Origin: Nemopilema nomurai
Taxonomy: Eukaryota; Cnidaria; Scyphozoa; Rhizostomeae; Rhizostomatidae
NCBI GenBank assembly: GCA_003864495.1
Contig: ML133473.1
Span: forward strand, 615,649-679,648
Direction: 5' to 3'
Length of the DNA: 64,000 nucleotides
In this document: in pieces, positions 37,777 to 51,000 of the stretch
Layout of the letters: the number at the start of each line of letters is the position of its first letter
Position numbering within the stretch: the stretch's first letter is position 1
Notes under the pieces: generated by a model
Told to the model about the DNA's origin: nothing
Database searches by the model: none
Seen by the model: the letters and a program-made list of their open reading frames with translations, nothing else
Program-made: the position numbers and the translations under genes

Positions 37777-37782
37777 AATAAA
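37777..37782 (+). promoter_or_regulatory. polyadenylation signal of the myosin gene
   Basis: AATAAA 29 nt past the stop of exon 40b; a very short 3' UTR would result. Confidence 0.55.
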
Positions 37783-38317
37783 AGTTAAGATCCTGAACTG
37801 AATTTCACAAATTAAGGACGGTATTTATTCGATTCCTCTACCTAATGGCTCTTGGTAGCTAGGATAAATGCTTTTTAAAAAACTGACTGGTGTTAAATGT
37901 AGAATATTTCATCTCCTCGTTACGAAGTTAGCATTTCGGCATTTCTAGTACTTTATCATTTTCTAGTTTAACTGCGTGTAAAAAGTTCAAGAATCATTCA
38001 TCAATAACAATTTTTCTAGACAATCTATCTGTAATAATTTTTTGATTCAATTTCAATTTTCTATGATTGCTTTACAGTATTAAACTACACGAGTTCGTTT
38101 ATATTGCACTTTTTGTGGCTTACTTACTGTAGTTAAATTAGAGTGGCAAGTGGTAGCAAACATGGTCTCAACAGATGAGCAACTGCATTAAGCATCTTTT
38201 TAAAACATGATCTACGCAAAAACAATAATTGGGCAAATAATTGTCTCAAACTGGACTCATCTTATCCTTTCTCATTAGTTCTATCGTCAGCTGGATTTAC
38301 TTGTTTAGTTATTTCAA

Positions 38318-39524
38318 TCAGCTTTTATTTCCAAGTGCCTTTAGTTTTCCTAAGCCCAAAGGTTTCATGTTATCAGTTATTTGTGTGGCAGTGACAAGTA
38401 GGGACATGTCTGTTAATGGTGCGACACTGGGTCGACCATGGGCGCATTGGAACGGCAGCTTGCATTTGGCCAGGGCCTGTACCATCGAGTGGCACTTGGC
38501 CAATGATAGTGGATCGCCAAACTTGATTGCACCGTGACAAGCGTATGAGCATAGGACATTGTGTATCGAGTGTGGAATTACTTGTGAGTTCACTGGATTC
38601 TCTCGATGACGTTCCAAATGACAATATAATAGTTCTTTCACAGTCGGGTGCTCTAAGATGCATTTTGTATCTTGTCCAATCTTCTTCACGAAAATAGCGG
38701 GCATTGTCGTTATTTTCAGCTCAATGAAGTTCTTATCTACCTGACAAAGTTCACTAACGATTGCGTATTGTATGCCTATTCTTTGAAATGCATCTTTCAT
38801 GTTCTTGAAAGGGATGTTAGATTGAAGTGTTAAGCTGAGACGTACTGGCGAGCTCAGAGACAGTGACCTCACTTTGCCGCCAGCCTCGTCTACATCCTTC
38901 AAGAACTCATCTTCAAGATGCTCCAATCGGATTCGCTCGTGTGCCGCATGTTGATCAATTAGGACTAACACTTTTGAACCCGCATCCTTATCTCTCCTTG
39001 ACACCGTCATAAGACAAGCAATGAACTTGTTATCTACTTGGCCAATGACTTCGACGTTTTCGAGGTCTGGCTTTGAGAATACCAAAGCCTCTGTCCCTAT
39101 GTTGAAGCCTCGTTGTCTAGGAAAGTTTACGTTTAACTGCTTCAAGTGACCGCTCCTTTGAAACTCCAAGAACGGGGTTGGTCCAAGAATCAAAGAACTC
39201 CTTAAAGGCCTGATCTTGCTGGCTTGCAGGCTCTTTTGCAAAGCTTGCATGATGCAAAAGTTTCTTCCCACCTTGACCATCACCCTTGTTAACTTGAGGA
39301 AAAATCCCTACTTTGCAGTCTTTCTGGATTTTAGATAAATTTAGATGAGCGAAGGAATTGAGTTCAGTCCCAGTTTTGAGATCCATGAAACAAACTTCAC
39401 TGTGTTCAGGTTCCTTTTTGAATGTGCTGAATCCATTAATGGAACTTATTTTGATTGTTCTTCCTGTTAGAGGGTCAAATCTTTCTTGCCGTTGAATGGC
39501 ATCATCTTCATTAACTCTTTTCAT
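38318..39524 (-). pseudogene. MLH3: MLH3-like C-terminal endonuclease fragment, frameshifted
   Basis: MLH3 pairs with MLH1 as the MutL-gamma endonuclease in meiotic crossover and mismatch repair. The minus-strand ORF ending at 38318 contains QVDNKFIACL, the metal-binding DQHAAHERIRLE motif, ACHGAIKFGD and PFQCAHGRPS, all hallmarks of the C-terminal domain. Upstream, a second frame (39524 down to 39117) contains RFDPLTGRTIKIS and FDSWTNPVLG and ends at a TAG in the zone where the other frame takes over, so a 1-nt shift lies between about 39175 and 39118. No intron can explain it (the only GT..AG there is 14 nt). The N-terminal ATPase half was not found up to 45 kb. It is either a 3' pseudogene fragment or a real gene with a sequence error and remote 5' exons. 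Confidence 0.75.
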
Positions 39525-42500
39525 ACTGCTTCTTGCCCGCCCTGTTTCATGGAAGAGGAGATCTTCTTTTGTTCACAGTTGAAGTTTCTTTTATGTGCAC
39601 GAGTGGACGTGTGTATCGATAGATTTAGCCAAAAGTTCCAACGTAGTACGCTTAGAGATACGAATGTTTCTCGCTCGAGTTGAGGGAACTCACAATTAGG
39701 CCTGTTAACCAGGCAGACGGTGTCTATGGAAACGCTATTGGCTTCATGGGTCCCTGTGGTTTTGAGCGCGCGAAAATTTGGCAAAATGGAGGCGATGGAA
39801 GTAAGAACAAATGACCCTGTTCTGAATTTCAAAAAAATCTGTAGTATAAGTAAGTAAATGAGGCTTTTGATGGGTTATAGACGTTTTATCTGGTAGTTTT
39901 GGTGCCGAATGCTCTTAAACAGTCATTATTACGATCTAAATGGTAATATAACCGCATATCCCTAGGAACAGAGCGGGCTTGCAATCCAAAATTCTTTTCT
40001 TCTCTTGAAAATAGCTTCTGATCAATTTTTTTTCTAATTCTTAAATTGATATTGGATATGCATGGCTAGCTAGAAAAGTCTTGACGCAGTGTTAAAATGG
40101 TTGTTTAGAGAATAATGAAATGGTAGTGGAATGGTAAACAGTTGATGAAATGGTAAATATTTTCTATGGGGTTGCAAAACAAGCCAACTTATTATGAGTA
40201 TGATTTCAAAGTTTTATAACATTGCAGGAGTAACTGTAGCAACGTTTACCATAAGCCTAGCTTCATTGCATCTCCTCCTAGTGGTATTAAACTAAACCAT
40301 TTTATAGATGCAAAAAAAAGTTGTTTCACAGTTTGCCAACATTTCAATGTTTTTCTGTTAAAAATAAGAATCTTGGTGTAGGCTCATTTTAGAATTCCCT
40401 AGGTTTCACTTCTAAGTAATTGTTTTTGTCTATTCTTAAACATGATGCCCTCTAGATGGGAGCTTAAAAAATAATAATAATAGAGTTTATCCTTTTTTGA
40501 TGTCTAATTCTAACAATATATCTTTTTCAGTTAGGAGAATCCACTAAACCTGATTTTTTCTTACTTTAACTACTTTTATTCAGATGTATTACATGCAATG
40601 ATGCACCAATAAAACCCAAATAACCCAGTAGCATAAATGAAATTTAACTGCTAGTCCCACTCCAAACACAATTTCGCTTCACAAAGGACAATTTAATTAT
40701 GAAAAGGGGTCTATTTGATTTATATAGATGCTAAATTGATCAAAAATTCACAGATTGACTAGAAACATGAAACCTTCTGCTCAGTGATTGTAAGTAAGCA
40801 AGTTTGAATGCTGAAATGTAGCTTCAAACTGCTGAAAGTTTATTATATATATTGTTATATATTGAATATCATATGTTTTATATTATTATATTATATTATA
40901 TTTATAAGTATTTGGAAAATATATAGCTTGAATGTTGTAAATGTTAAGCAAATGTTAGACAAGTAAAGCCACTTTTTTATTTAATTCTTATAAATGAAAC
41001 TGAGAAAAAATAATATGCCATTTACAATGTGTTCCCAGAGTTCATTACAAATCTGTGACTAGCCTAAAGGCAAAATTACCTTTTAGCATGCCAAAAAGAA
41101 AATGTCTACTTCTGAGGAGACCACAATGCAGATGAAAGTTATAACAAATCCAATGCAAACCTTAAAGATTATTATGAACTCAAGTTTCTGTACTACTGAA
41201 AAGCTTCTTAATACAACAAGGTAAATGTATTTAGAACTGAGAAACAGTGTAAAAAACTTTTGACACCTTAAATAATGGAACAACATTGTATGACATAACA
41301 TATAGTATGAAAGAAGTAAATTGAGTAACCAAACACAATGTCAAACATAACTTTATTTGCATGCAAACACAATTAATAACACATTATAATCAAAAATAAT
41401 AAAATAGCAACATAACTAAAATATTATAAAATAAGAGATAATAACATACATGCTGTGAAATTATGCTACATAACAAAATATACATAACAATATAACAAAG
41501 CATAGCATACTAACTAGAATACAACTAAACATCACAGAACGGTGTGTAGCCAAAAGATGTTCAGCGATGTAATACAGCTGTAAAAAAGATTAGCCTACAC
41601 AAAAGTGCTTCACTCACTTGAAGAGTTAATTTATAAATAGAGGAGACATTATTGCTACTGTTCATAGTGCATAGATGTCTTTTATCTGCAACTGTATATC
41701 GTTTTAGATTGTCTGATTCCTGTTCTGTAGTAAAAGTACTAATTATGGGCATTTATGAGAACAACTTTTGACAGTGATAATGAGTTCTATACGTATCCAT
41801 TTTGTAAAGAAAGCCTCTCCCATTACAAATATAGCAGCTTTGGTAGAAGTTGCGATCAAGTTTACAAAGGCAGGATTGGTCTTAAGCGGTTTGGCAATTG
41901 AGGACCTTACCACTAAGATTCCAACCAACGTCTGGGAAATTCTTATGGCGGTGATGGTCTCTTAATCCTATTTTTAGGTGAATCGACTATGCTGTTAGTC
42001 GAATCATGTATTGATTAAATAAGAACTTGAAAAGAATGCCGAGATCTTGACCTCTGCATTCTGGAAAATCGCTCAATTTTCAGAGTTTGTTTATTTTTCC
42101 ATATATGGCCTGAAATATAAAATGTCATGGCGCAAATGACCTCAAAGCTTCTAGCCACTTGTTTTCCGCATAGTTTTACCTTGATAGAAAGAGTATTATT
42201 GGAAATTTCATTTTGAAGTAATGTGACAGTATGACTAATTGTGCATGCAATTACAAAATGCCTCTTATCTTTTAGATGCGAATAGATTCACATTTTCACG
42301 AGCATCTCGCTGTACTTAATGATGTAAAATAACCTTTGGTTATAATTGTTTCGCTGACACTGCTCAAAGAGGAGGGGCTGCAAAAACATTTGTCGTAACT
42401 GGATATAAGCCTTCAGTTCGTAGAAATTATGCATAGACACATGCGTGTAGTTATTATATGTTTTTTTATACGAGTAGCACCCCTGAACTGCAATTTAATA

Positions 42501-44690
42501 GGCTCTTGTTACCAAATGGTATAGAGTTATCAAAAAGAAGCTCAAACGTGTTTTTCACAGAGTCAAGAAAAGTTGTTTAATTTCCTCTGGACAAGAACAT
42601 CCTGAAAGGCAAACCTTCCTCACAGAAACCTAAAGATTGTGCGCGACTTAGGTGTCTCATGGAAGCTTCTTTTGTTTTTTAAGGACTTCCTCCGGTTAGT
42701 GATCGTCCTACCGTTATGTTTTCGTGACTCTGGTTTATCAAAAAACCATTTTTAGGATCATTATTTATCAAGCTTCTAAACTTTCAGCTCGAACACTCTT
42801 TCTTTGTCAAGCGCAGGAATCATAAAGTCATGCCTAAATATCGCTACTGATTTCCCATGAACATTGGTATCGTTGATTTCCCAAATAGCAGCGGAAAATA
42901 GTGCATAGTACCTATTATCATAAAGTGAAAAGCGATAGACATAATGATATCCCCAAAGCCTTGCAATGCAATGTTTCCAGCGTCAATTTAGGAAGCAATG
43001 CAATGTTTCCAGCGTCATCCTGATTAATTCAAAAAGTAGTTTCCACCCCTGTCTAGTTGAACTAAAGAATCCACACAATGCATTATGCTTTAGCATGAAC
43101 TACAGACTCAAAGTGTCGCCAAAGCTTTGTGTTGATGCGGAGTATTATCCGCCACTGATTGTCACTTGCTAGGAGACCGACAACCCACGTGCAAATGGTG
43201 CTTGCCTTACACCAACTCATCTGCGGATTAGACTGTTTATATCCTCTCGTTTGGGGCGTGTGATCTTAGTGGATATGCATCGTATATGTTTCTAAACAAA
43301 CTTTGAATGACAAAGAATTGTTTTTGTCGGCGAATTTTCTGCACTGCATTGCGCCTTAGCTGTGCATAACCAGAGCAGTTAGCACTTGCAAATGTCCTTA
43401 GTCTCCGTCTCAGTATTAATTTACATTCCAAAAAGAAAAGGGTCCTGTAGTCCTTTAGTGAGTTGTTTGATGTTTGCTTTTTTGAGATTTCAACTTTTGA
43501 AGCAATATCGTTCTTTGGCTCTAACCCCTGACCTTTCTTTTAGATTTTGCAAGCCGATTTGTAAATTCGCTTTATCGTCCAATCAGTATCAAGCGGTACC
43601 CGGCCCATGTCTTCCCCGTCACCCACTGGCCGCTTTCATTTGCAGCCGTTTTAGTGACACACCAGTCCTGAAAGGCTATTCCTGAATGGATACAAGTCAT
43701 TCGTGGGAATCAAGGTGACACTTTTTTTGTTACTATGATCTTCTGGACGCATCGCTAAAACGTATATGGTAATCTTTCACATCAGCACCCCTCTCCCCTA
43801 AACAGTTCGTTGCATTGAACAACGAAGAATTAAGAGGGACCAGTTGCTGAACTTTGGAGTTGATTACCCTCATGCACCCTACTCCTACCCGATGCCTCTG
43901 AGAATTCGACGAAGAAAAATAGTATGCTAGAGTTTCTGAAAAAGCTATGTATTTTACGTTTTTAGAGAGCAGCATAGACTAGGCATGTATGAAGCTGAAC
44001 AGCACAAAAGCCTGTCCCCAGCATTGACAGAAGAACTAGTACACTTTATGTTCAAAGCAATGCTTTGGCACTGTAAAAATTCTTTCCTTTTGTAGATTCT
44101 TTTTGGATGTACATGAATGAAAGATGTTATGATGATTATGATGGTAATGATTATGATGATGATGATGATGATGATGACGATGGTGATATTGATGATGACG
44201 ATGATGTTGATTATGATGACGATTATGATTATGATGATGACGGTGATTATGATTATGATGACGACGGTGGTGATGATGATTATAATGATTAAGATTATGA
44301 GCCCGTAAATCCCTCGGTCATGCGAATGTTCTGACTATTTCTATGCAGCAACTCTCAAGCTCTATCCCTGCTTAACAGTCATGGTGTAAACACTCCTTGT
44401 GACGAACTACGCAAAATCATCTTTTAAACAACGTTAAGCCATTACTTTGCTCAATATTATTTACTGTGATCTTCTCATTCACTCACCCACTTAGCTCTTT
44501 CATCTCGTAAGTGTTTCCTGGAGTCAGAGCTAAGTAGATTACTTAATGGTCACACTACAAATTGATACCTAACAGAAGCCTCAATAATGCCTTGTACCAA
44601 AGCCAGGGTTTCTGGATGACGCGCAATGAAAACAAGGAAGGACGGTTCTTCTTTGTGTACTTTTCCTAAGGAAAACCTGTTAGATGTCTT
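39525..44690. other. intergenic stretch, no gene recognised
   Basis: AT-rich spacer between the MLH3 fragment and the rod-only myosin gene. Includes a TA-rich low-complexity run at about 40845-40905 and an AT-rich block at about 41340-41530. Only short open frames; none resembles an MLH3 N-terminus or a myosin. Confidence 0.4.
44128..44290 (+). repeat. (GAT)n imperfect microsatellite
   Basis: About 160 bp of gat/gac/tat triplets. The long Asp/Tyr or Met/Ile frames it creates are low-complexity artefacts. Confidence 0.85.
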
Positions 44691-44696
44691 TGCTCA

Positions 44697-44704
44697 TATA
44701 AAAG
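44697..44704 (+). promoter_or_regulatory. TATA box, candidate promoter of the rod-only gene
   Basis: TATAAAAG about 300 nt before the ATG at 45004. It fits an independent promoter for the headless gene; no transcript evidence is available. Confidence 0.4.
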
Positions 44705-45003
44705 TAGAACACCTTCTTTATTCGCAGCCTAACTTAAGCCTCTCTCCTAGGTGCCAAAAAGCTGCATTCAAAGGATTGTTTTGGTTAGCGACGGCCGATG
44801 ATGGCCCCACAGTGGCGGTCGGGGGCTACGGCTGGATTGCTTCAGCCACACCCCTTTCCATTGACCAATTTGACGCCCCAGATGAGCGACCGATCGTAAA
44901 ACACTGTTTCGGTGCAACATTTTGCGACTACGTTTGACTTTCTGGACTGTTAGAGATCTCTTTTTCGTCAGCTGTTTTCAAGTTGCAAGGACAATCAGTG
45001 AAG

Positions 45004-45066
45004 ATGAGGGGCCTTAAATCGCCAGCCAACGGAGTCGATTCCAGCTATGAAGCCAATCTACTCAAG
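45004..45066 (+). CDS. unique first exon of the rod-only gene
   Basis: ATG at 45004, 21 codons (starts MRGLKSPANG, ends YEANLLK), donor gtaatg, phase 0 matching the acceptor of 46889. It has no counterpart in the myosin gene, so it would supply the start codon for a headless protein. The upstream TATAAAAG supports it. It is the least certain exon because it rests on position, phase and donor only. Confidence 0.5.
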
Positions 45067-48000
45067 GTAATGGCTTTTGTGATGTTATGAATAAACTCTA
45101 AATTTATGTTGATGTTTGTTTCATTTAATCTTAATTGATTTTAAGCAATAAGACGTTACCACAAACGAAATGCAGCAAATGCTTGGCCGTGCAAACCTCC
45201 AATTAGGCTTGGAGAAAGTCTCTCAACTTTGCCTACGTTTTGTAGCCATCTGTTTAGAATACCTATCAGTCAGACCTGTATTTTCAGAGAACGTTTGTTG
45301 AATGAGAAACAAAATCGCATTCACTAAGAAACTAGTTGATTTCACCTCATGAAATTTCTTGACCTCGTTTTCCTCTTTCCCACCTCCTGTACTTCGCCCG
45401 AAATGGCATTGATTCTAAAGGGACAATCTTAGCATTCACCTTTCAAAAAATAGCAAGTCGAGTTGCTAATCCTTTGTATCGTAAAAGCAAACTCGTGGAA
45501 GTTGAAAACGTTTTAAACCGGCTTGTGAGTCTGCTAGATGCCGTGCTGGTTCTTTGCATGTTTGTTTGAGCTTTTGTCTCGGCCGTGCACTGAAAAACAA
45601 ACATCATTCTTCGGTAATTATTTCCAAAACAAATAATTCTGAAGAGGCATTCTTCCGCATTTTGTCAAATTGGTTTCAGATAACAAGATTTTCTCGTGTA
45701 GAATAAGGCCCCTAGGTTGCATTTGAGAACAAGAATTTTGAAAGATAAGTCTAGAGAATGTGATTTAAAAAGAAGGAATAACTTAATAATCAAGCTATTA
45801 TTTTTTCCAAAGAGAGACGATCTTTTTTGCAGCATTAAAGAACATTTATTTATCTGCTCTGGCTACTCTCAAGGATCGAAATATCGTGATCTTAGCCCTT
45901 CCTTCGAATATTTTAAGGGTTGTCCAATATTTGTAAACCAAAACAAGAAACCTAAAATCATTTTAAAACACATTTTAAATCTTTTTCATTTTAAACTTGG
46001 TTTGTGTGTGCTATTCGATTCCGTGCATATGTCGAATGATTCAAGCATTATTGCTTTCTGACCTTTCCAAACAATTTTTCGATGGCCTTCTCAAAATGCC
46101 TGTTAACTTTCCAAATTGCTCTCCCTTAGTACTTGAAATGGTTAGAAAAGTTGGGTCAGCTAGGGACTTAAGAGCCTACTGGTGTAACGGCTTCTCAAGG
46201 CAGCACACTGAATATTCGATAGTTCTAAACAGAGAGAAAAGGAACCGTACTCATATTCAATGATTTCCTACACATGTAGCTTGGTATATTCGAAGTCATG
46301 ACCAAAGACTTCCTATTGTGTTTTCTTATAGAAGGCAAAACCAACTTTCACTTAAGCTTTAGGTGTTCAATCTGTAATCCTAGTGACGATACCTTTTGCA
46401 TTAAATAAGCAGAAAGCGGTGGTGCGTGGGTTGTTTGGGCCTCTTGTTTTCTATGAAGCTCGTATCGCTAATATCAATCCAACTGACATCGGAAGCCAAA
46501 AAGCTTTTGAGAGATATCCACTTGATTACTTAGCTTAATTCTCGAAAAACACAAGCAGTAGGGAACAATTGAAGTTCAGAATTATGCGCTTTTCTAAAAC
46601 CCCCATGCATTTGTGGCATTCCCCGACTCTTTTTGTGCCTAATCTCTGATGAATGAGTTCCAAAGTTCAGTAAAACTGAATCTTTTAACAAGTCGTTCTT
46701 CTATAAACAACCATCTCGAATAAAAAACGGCCAAAATTGTTGTCATTTTATCAATTATATCTCTTAGCCATATAAAACAGCTCATATTGTTTTTTTACTT
46801 TCTCTCCTGCTTAGAACTTAAGTGGCATCTTTTGATAGTTAATGGTTTCCAAAGAGTCTTTTCAATGCTCGTAATCTTACCGTTTTAGACCCGCAATTCC
46901 GAACTGGAATCCACCTTGGAAGAAGAAAGAAGGGCTCGGCAGAAGGTAAGTGAATCCCGAACTCCCCACTTTACTCTCCATAAGTAGAGGCAATAAAGGG
47001 GGACATATGCGGATAGGTACTCTGTTACCTACACCCAGGGTAGAAGTTTTTGGCTATAGTTTGCAGTTGTAACCAAGGTGTGTATGTTCCCTTTTCATTA
47101 GGGCTTTCCTTCAAGTGTCTTATGAATCGTTTTGCAACCTTAACTACTACCTAGGCTGGCCCCTCCGCTAGGTCACTACTTACACCCTCGTTCATTCAAC
47201 ACTGGATGCTTCCACCGCTAAGGGGTGTGGCTAGGCCAAAATATTACTGGCGGATCAAAGAATCAACGCTCCACAAAAGCGAAAACCACATTGTTTGTGC
47301 AATTCGCATTTTTTGAGTTACGCTTCTGGTGTTTAGTTGTTATGGAAGAGCTCGAAGAGATTATCCGCGTCCCTTTCTCATCTGATTCTTAATGGAACAA
47401 AACTGTCTCCGCACCTCTTTGTTCCCCTCGAATGAGTTTACAGTAGATTAGCAGCAAGCCGATTCAAACTAGAGAACAGAAAACCAACTAAATGTGAATA
47501 ATTTCTCATCAGCTGTTTGTTATTACTCCGAAAATCAATGTCATTCTGGCATCAGGATTGCATCACGGAGTTCCCATTAGCACCTCTGCTGACTTTGTTG
47601 ATAAAAATATCTGGTTCATTAAATAATTTACTTGTAATCATGAACAAATGACATGCACTGGTATGCGATAGGCGTTGTCGCCGATGATAAGATCTCTCAT
47701 AATTGCATGTCAAGCAAACCACAATCATCAAGTCAAATTGTGACTAAATGTATTTAGGCCATCAAAACGTATTGTCATTCCTTCTGTTTATGTTTAATCA
47801 TCCACTTGCTATAAATTGTCCAGGCAGATACTTTATGTCATGGGACGTTCGAATTGGTCGTTATTACATCATTAAGCTCTTAGCAAACATTTACTGGATG
47901 GCGCTTTCAGATTGTCTTTCAAATCCAAACCCTTGCGAGGAACTTTCGAAGCCCTGCTTAGATCTGCATTTCGACTTGGAGATGGGATTTCGGCTCAGCA

Positions 48001-51000
48001 TAGATTGTTCTTGCATTCAGTGGTAAATGCGTAGAATAATCCAATACTAGACTGCTTTCATTGTACTTAAAGGAGGGGAAGCTTGCATCTTTTGGCATCG
48101 CGTTTGAGATTGGCTATACTTAGCAATTGAGCTGCCAGTTTTGTTTGGTATAGTTGCTTTTTCCACGCCTTTGTCGGTTTCATCACTGCTCAGGCAGCTC
48201 AAGAAGTAGAAATTATTGCAGAATGTTTTGTGTTCTCGTCCTCTTATCTCTAAGCCCTCTGAGGAATCTCTTGCTGTCCTACAGTCCAAATAGCGTGCAA
48301 TTTGTGCAAGTAATCCCAGGGCATCCACAACCGTCAACACACCCTTACTCAGCCCTTACGCCCTTTTACATGCAGTACGCCCGTGTTTGTGCGACGCACC
48401 CCTACCATGGCACACCCTCTCCATATATGAGTTTTTACCTACCCAACATTTAGTAAATCAATAACGCTATGATCCGCTAATCCACTGTGGCAAAGTATTG
48501 AATAAAGGGAAGAGGAAACAGTTTTTATGAGATCGCGGTCCTCCTATTATGTGGCCCATTATGCTGACAAGGATAGACTTGAACACATTAGCGATTGTTT
48601 TCCAATCTTGTTTTGGGCTGGAAATGTGCTTCTTCCAACTGACCTTAAAAGGGAATGCTGCCCTACAAATGACATTGAAACTTTCGCGTTGTATGTTATG
48701 CATCAAGCTGTGGTTTGTTTTTATTCGACAAAGCTCCGAAACAAACCTTGCGTTGTTGGATTATTATGATTATTGCTGTTGGCCCCAGGCAATTCAATTT
48801 GTTGGTCAAAAGGAAAATTAAATTATTAATTTGCCTCGAGAATCGATCGGTCTTATATTGATTTGTGAAATCCCGTTATGAAACCGATATCTTCCCACTG
48901 GTGAAGTTGACACAAAAGCGAACAGTCAATTCGTGTCAATCTCCCCTTTGAACTATCTATAAACCACTTAGAAATAAGAACATTTTCTTTTTACGTTTAC
49001 CTCTTTGGCGGCTTTATAACAGTTCTAAATCTTTGCTATAAACTCTTCCAGAAAAACCCCAAAGGTCCTCGCTTCTGTGATGACGTGGATGAATTACCCT
49101 TTATCTTTCTCACTCATGTTTAGCATTCATGCTACCAAATCCATTAAGATACCGTCTTATTTTACCCACTCTTTAAACGGTTACAAAGTTAGATTGTTGA
49201 ATATTGCAACAGGTAAGCGCACCTCTATTTTCTTAATTTCGGCAAAATTCTAAAAATAGCTCCGTTGTGCAATTCAACGTGTTATTATTCAGAGTTTTTC
49301 AATGTGAAGTCGTTTAGCAACGATATGTCTCCATCGCCTGGTTAGTATAGAACACTAACTAAACCACATACACTAACACTTAAGTTGGGCTCCGAACAAC
49401 CAGTTTCCTTTTCTTCATCTAAGTAAAAAAGGAACTCTAATTAATTTAGTTGTTTGCGTATGTTTTTCAAGTCAAAAACTTCAGCATATGCGCCAAGTTT
49501 TTTCCACGATAAGCTTAGGAACCACCACATAACAAATGCCTTTCCAAAGGCAGATTCAGCTCATCACTGGCTGGAAGGAGCATTTTCGTAATCTTTGGTA
49601 TCTCTAGCTGCAGAGTATCCGCTTTGTTTTTTGCGATTTATAGTTCACCTCAAAGAGCAACAATGAGAGGAATCTCAAACAAAGAATCCTAGACCGATCT
49701 TTCCACGGGACCCCTATAAGTGACATGAATCTGGACCCATTTATCCTTATTGAAAGTTTAATTTTTATATGTCCGTGGTATGTTGCACAATCAAAATCCG
49801 ACTGTTAGGATTTATCCGTTTATCAAAGAGCCCAGCTGGTAATTTGAATTGAAGTGTACGGAAAATTTAAGCCTTGTTATTAAAAAGTCTACCGAAAAAG
49901 CCCACAACAAACTTTTTGTGTTGCAAATCGCAGAGATTGCCCTGGGTGTGTCTGCGTGGATATTCGAGTGCTTGCCCATCACCTGGAAGGTCGCGGACTA
50001 TTTAACCAGGTACTCTGCTGCTAGACTTCTGTTGCAAATGCCTCACTGTGGCTATCACTGTAACTTATTCAGCACAAGATTCGCGTCCCTTTACATAAAC
50101 AAAGGATTTGAGTTTAGAACGGCTCTCGTTCAGTAATCGACAGTTTTTTAAGACCAGCCTTTCCGACATCCGCCTTCTCTACCGATGCAGCTTATCTCAA
50201 TGCACGTGATTCTGCCGCGTTGTGATTCTCTTCGTGTTGATGTTTCTAGGCCGAGAGGGAGTGCAGCGAGTTGGAACAGGAGCTAAGCATGTTGCAAGAC
50301 GAAATGGACGATGGAGGACCAAGTGGCAGCCTGGTGAGTCTTGTATTGCCTTACTGGAATCGCTTTTTAATATGTTATCAGAGTATCTTTCACCCCTGAG
50401 AATCGAATTTTTTATGGCATCGGCTGCTTGGCAAAACCTACTTTATGAAATGATTGTTTGGCAAAACCTGTTTTTTATTAGAGGTATTTTTATTCTGGTC
50501 TACTAAGCATCTTTCTTCTATTCTTACTTTTATTCTATGAAATTTTATTCTTAATCATATATATTAATCGGTACCATTTCAAGAAGGAAATGACAAATAT
50601 GAATTTCTCATTTGAACATTGATGAGTCGCTTTAACACGGCGTCTATAGACAGTTATGCAAGCTCATTAATTGGTGTTTTTAGAAGCCAGTTTAATAATG
50701 ATTAGTTTTATGCTTTTCTATATGTTTCTGTCAAACTTTCGTTACTACCTAACGAGGAGACAGAGATTTCAAGGGCGTGAAATGCGTATCTAGAGAATTT
50801 TTTGAATGCTGGTTGTTATCAGGATTATATCCAATGCAGGAGATGTCTGCAGCTTTTTAGAAATCAGCATTAAAATATTATCCTTATTGTTTTGCTGGAT
50901 AGCATTAGCAATGTGTCAAGAAACTTCTAAAAGGACTATTGAGTTTTATGAATTTTTTTCATCTTCATAAGTATGATCATGTTACTCAACTTTTAGGACA

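Noticed and set aside
39521..39832. 103-codon minus-strand ORF upstream of the MLH3 fragment
   Set aside because: Different frame from the MLH3 coding frame and no MutL motif (no ATPase signature), so not taken as the missing N-terminus.
44107..44308. Long Asp/Tyr-rich and Met-rich open frames
   Set aside because: They are readings of a (GAT)n microsatellite with no other coding signal.
44626..44937. 103-codon plus-strand ORF just upstream of the rod gene
   Set aside because: Overlaps the putative TATA box and 5' UTR; ends before the ATG exon and matches nothing known. Probably a chance ORF.
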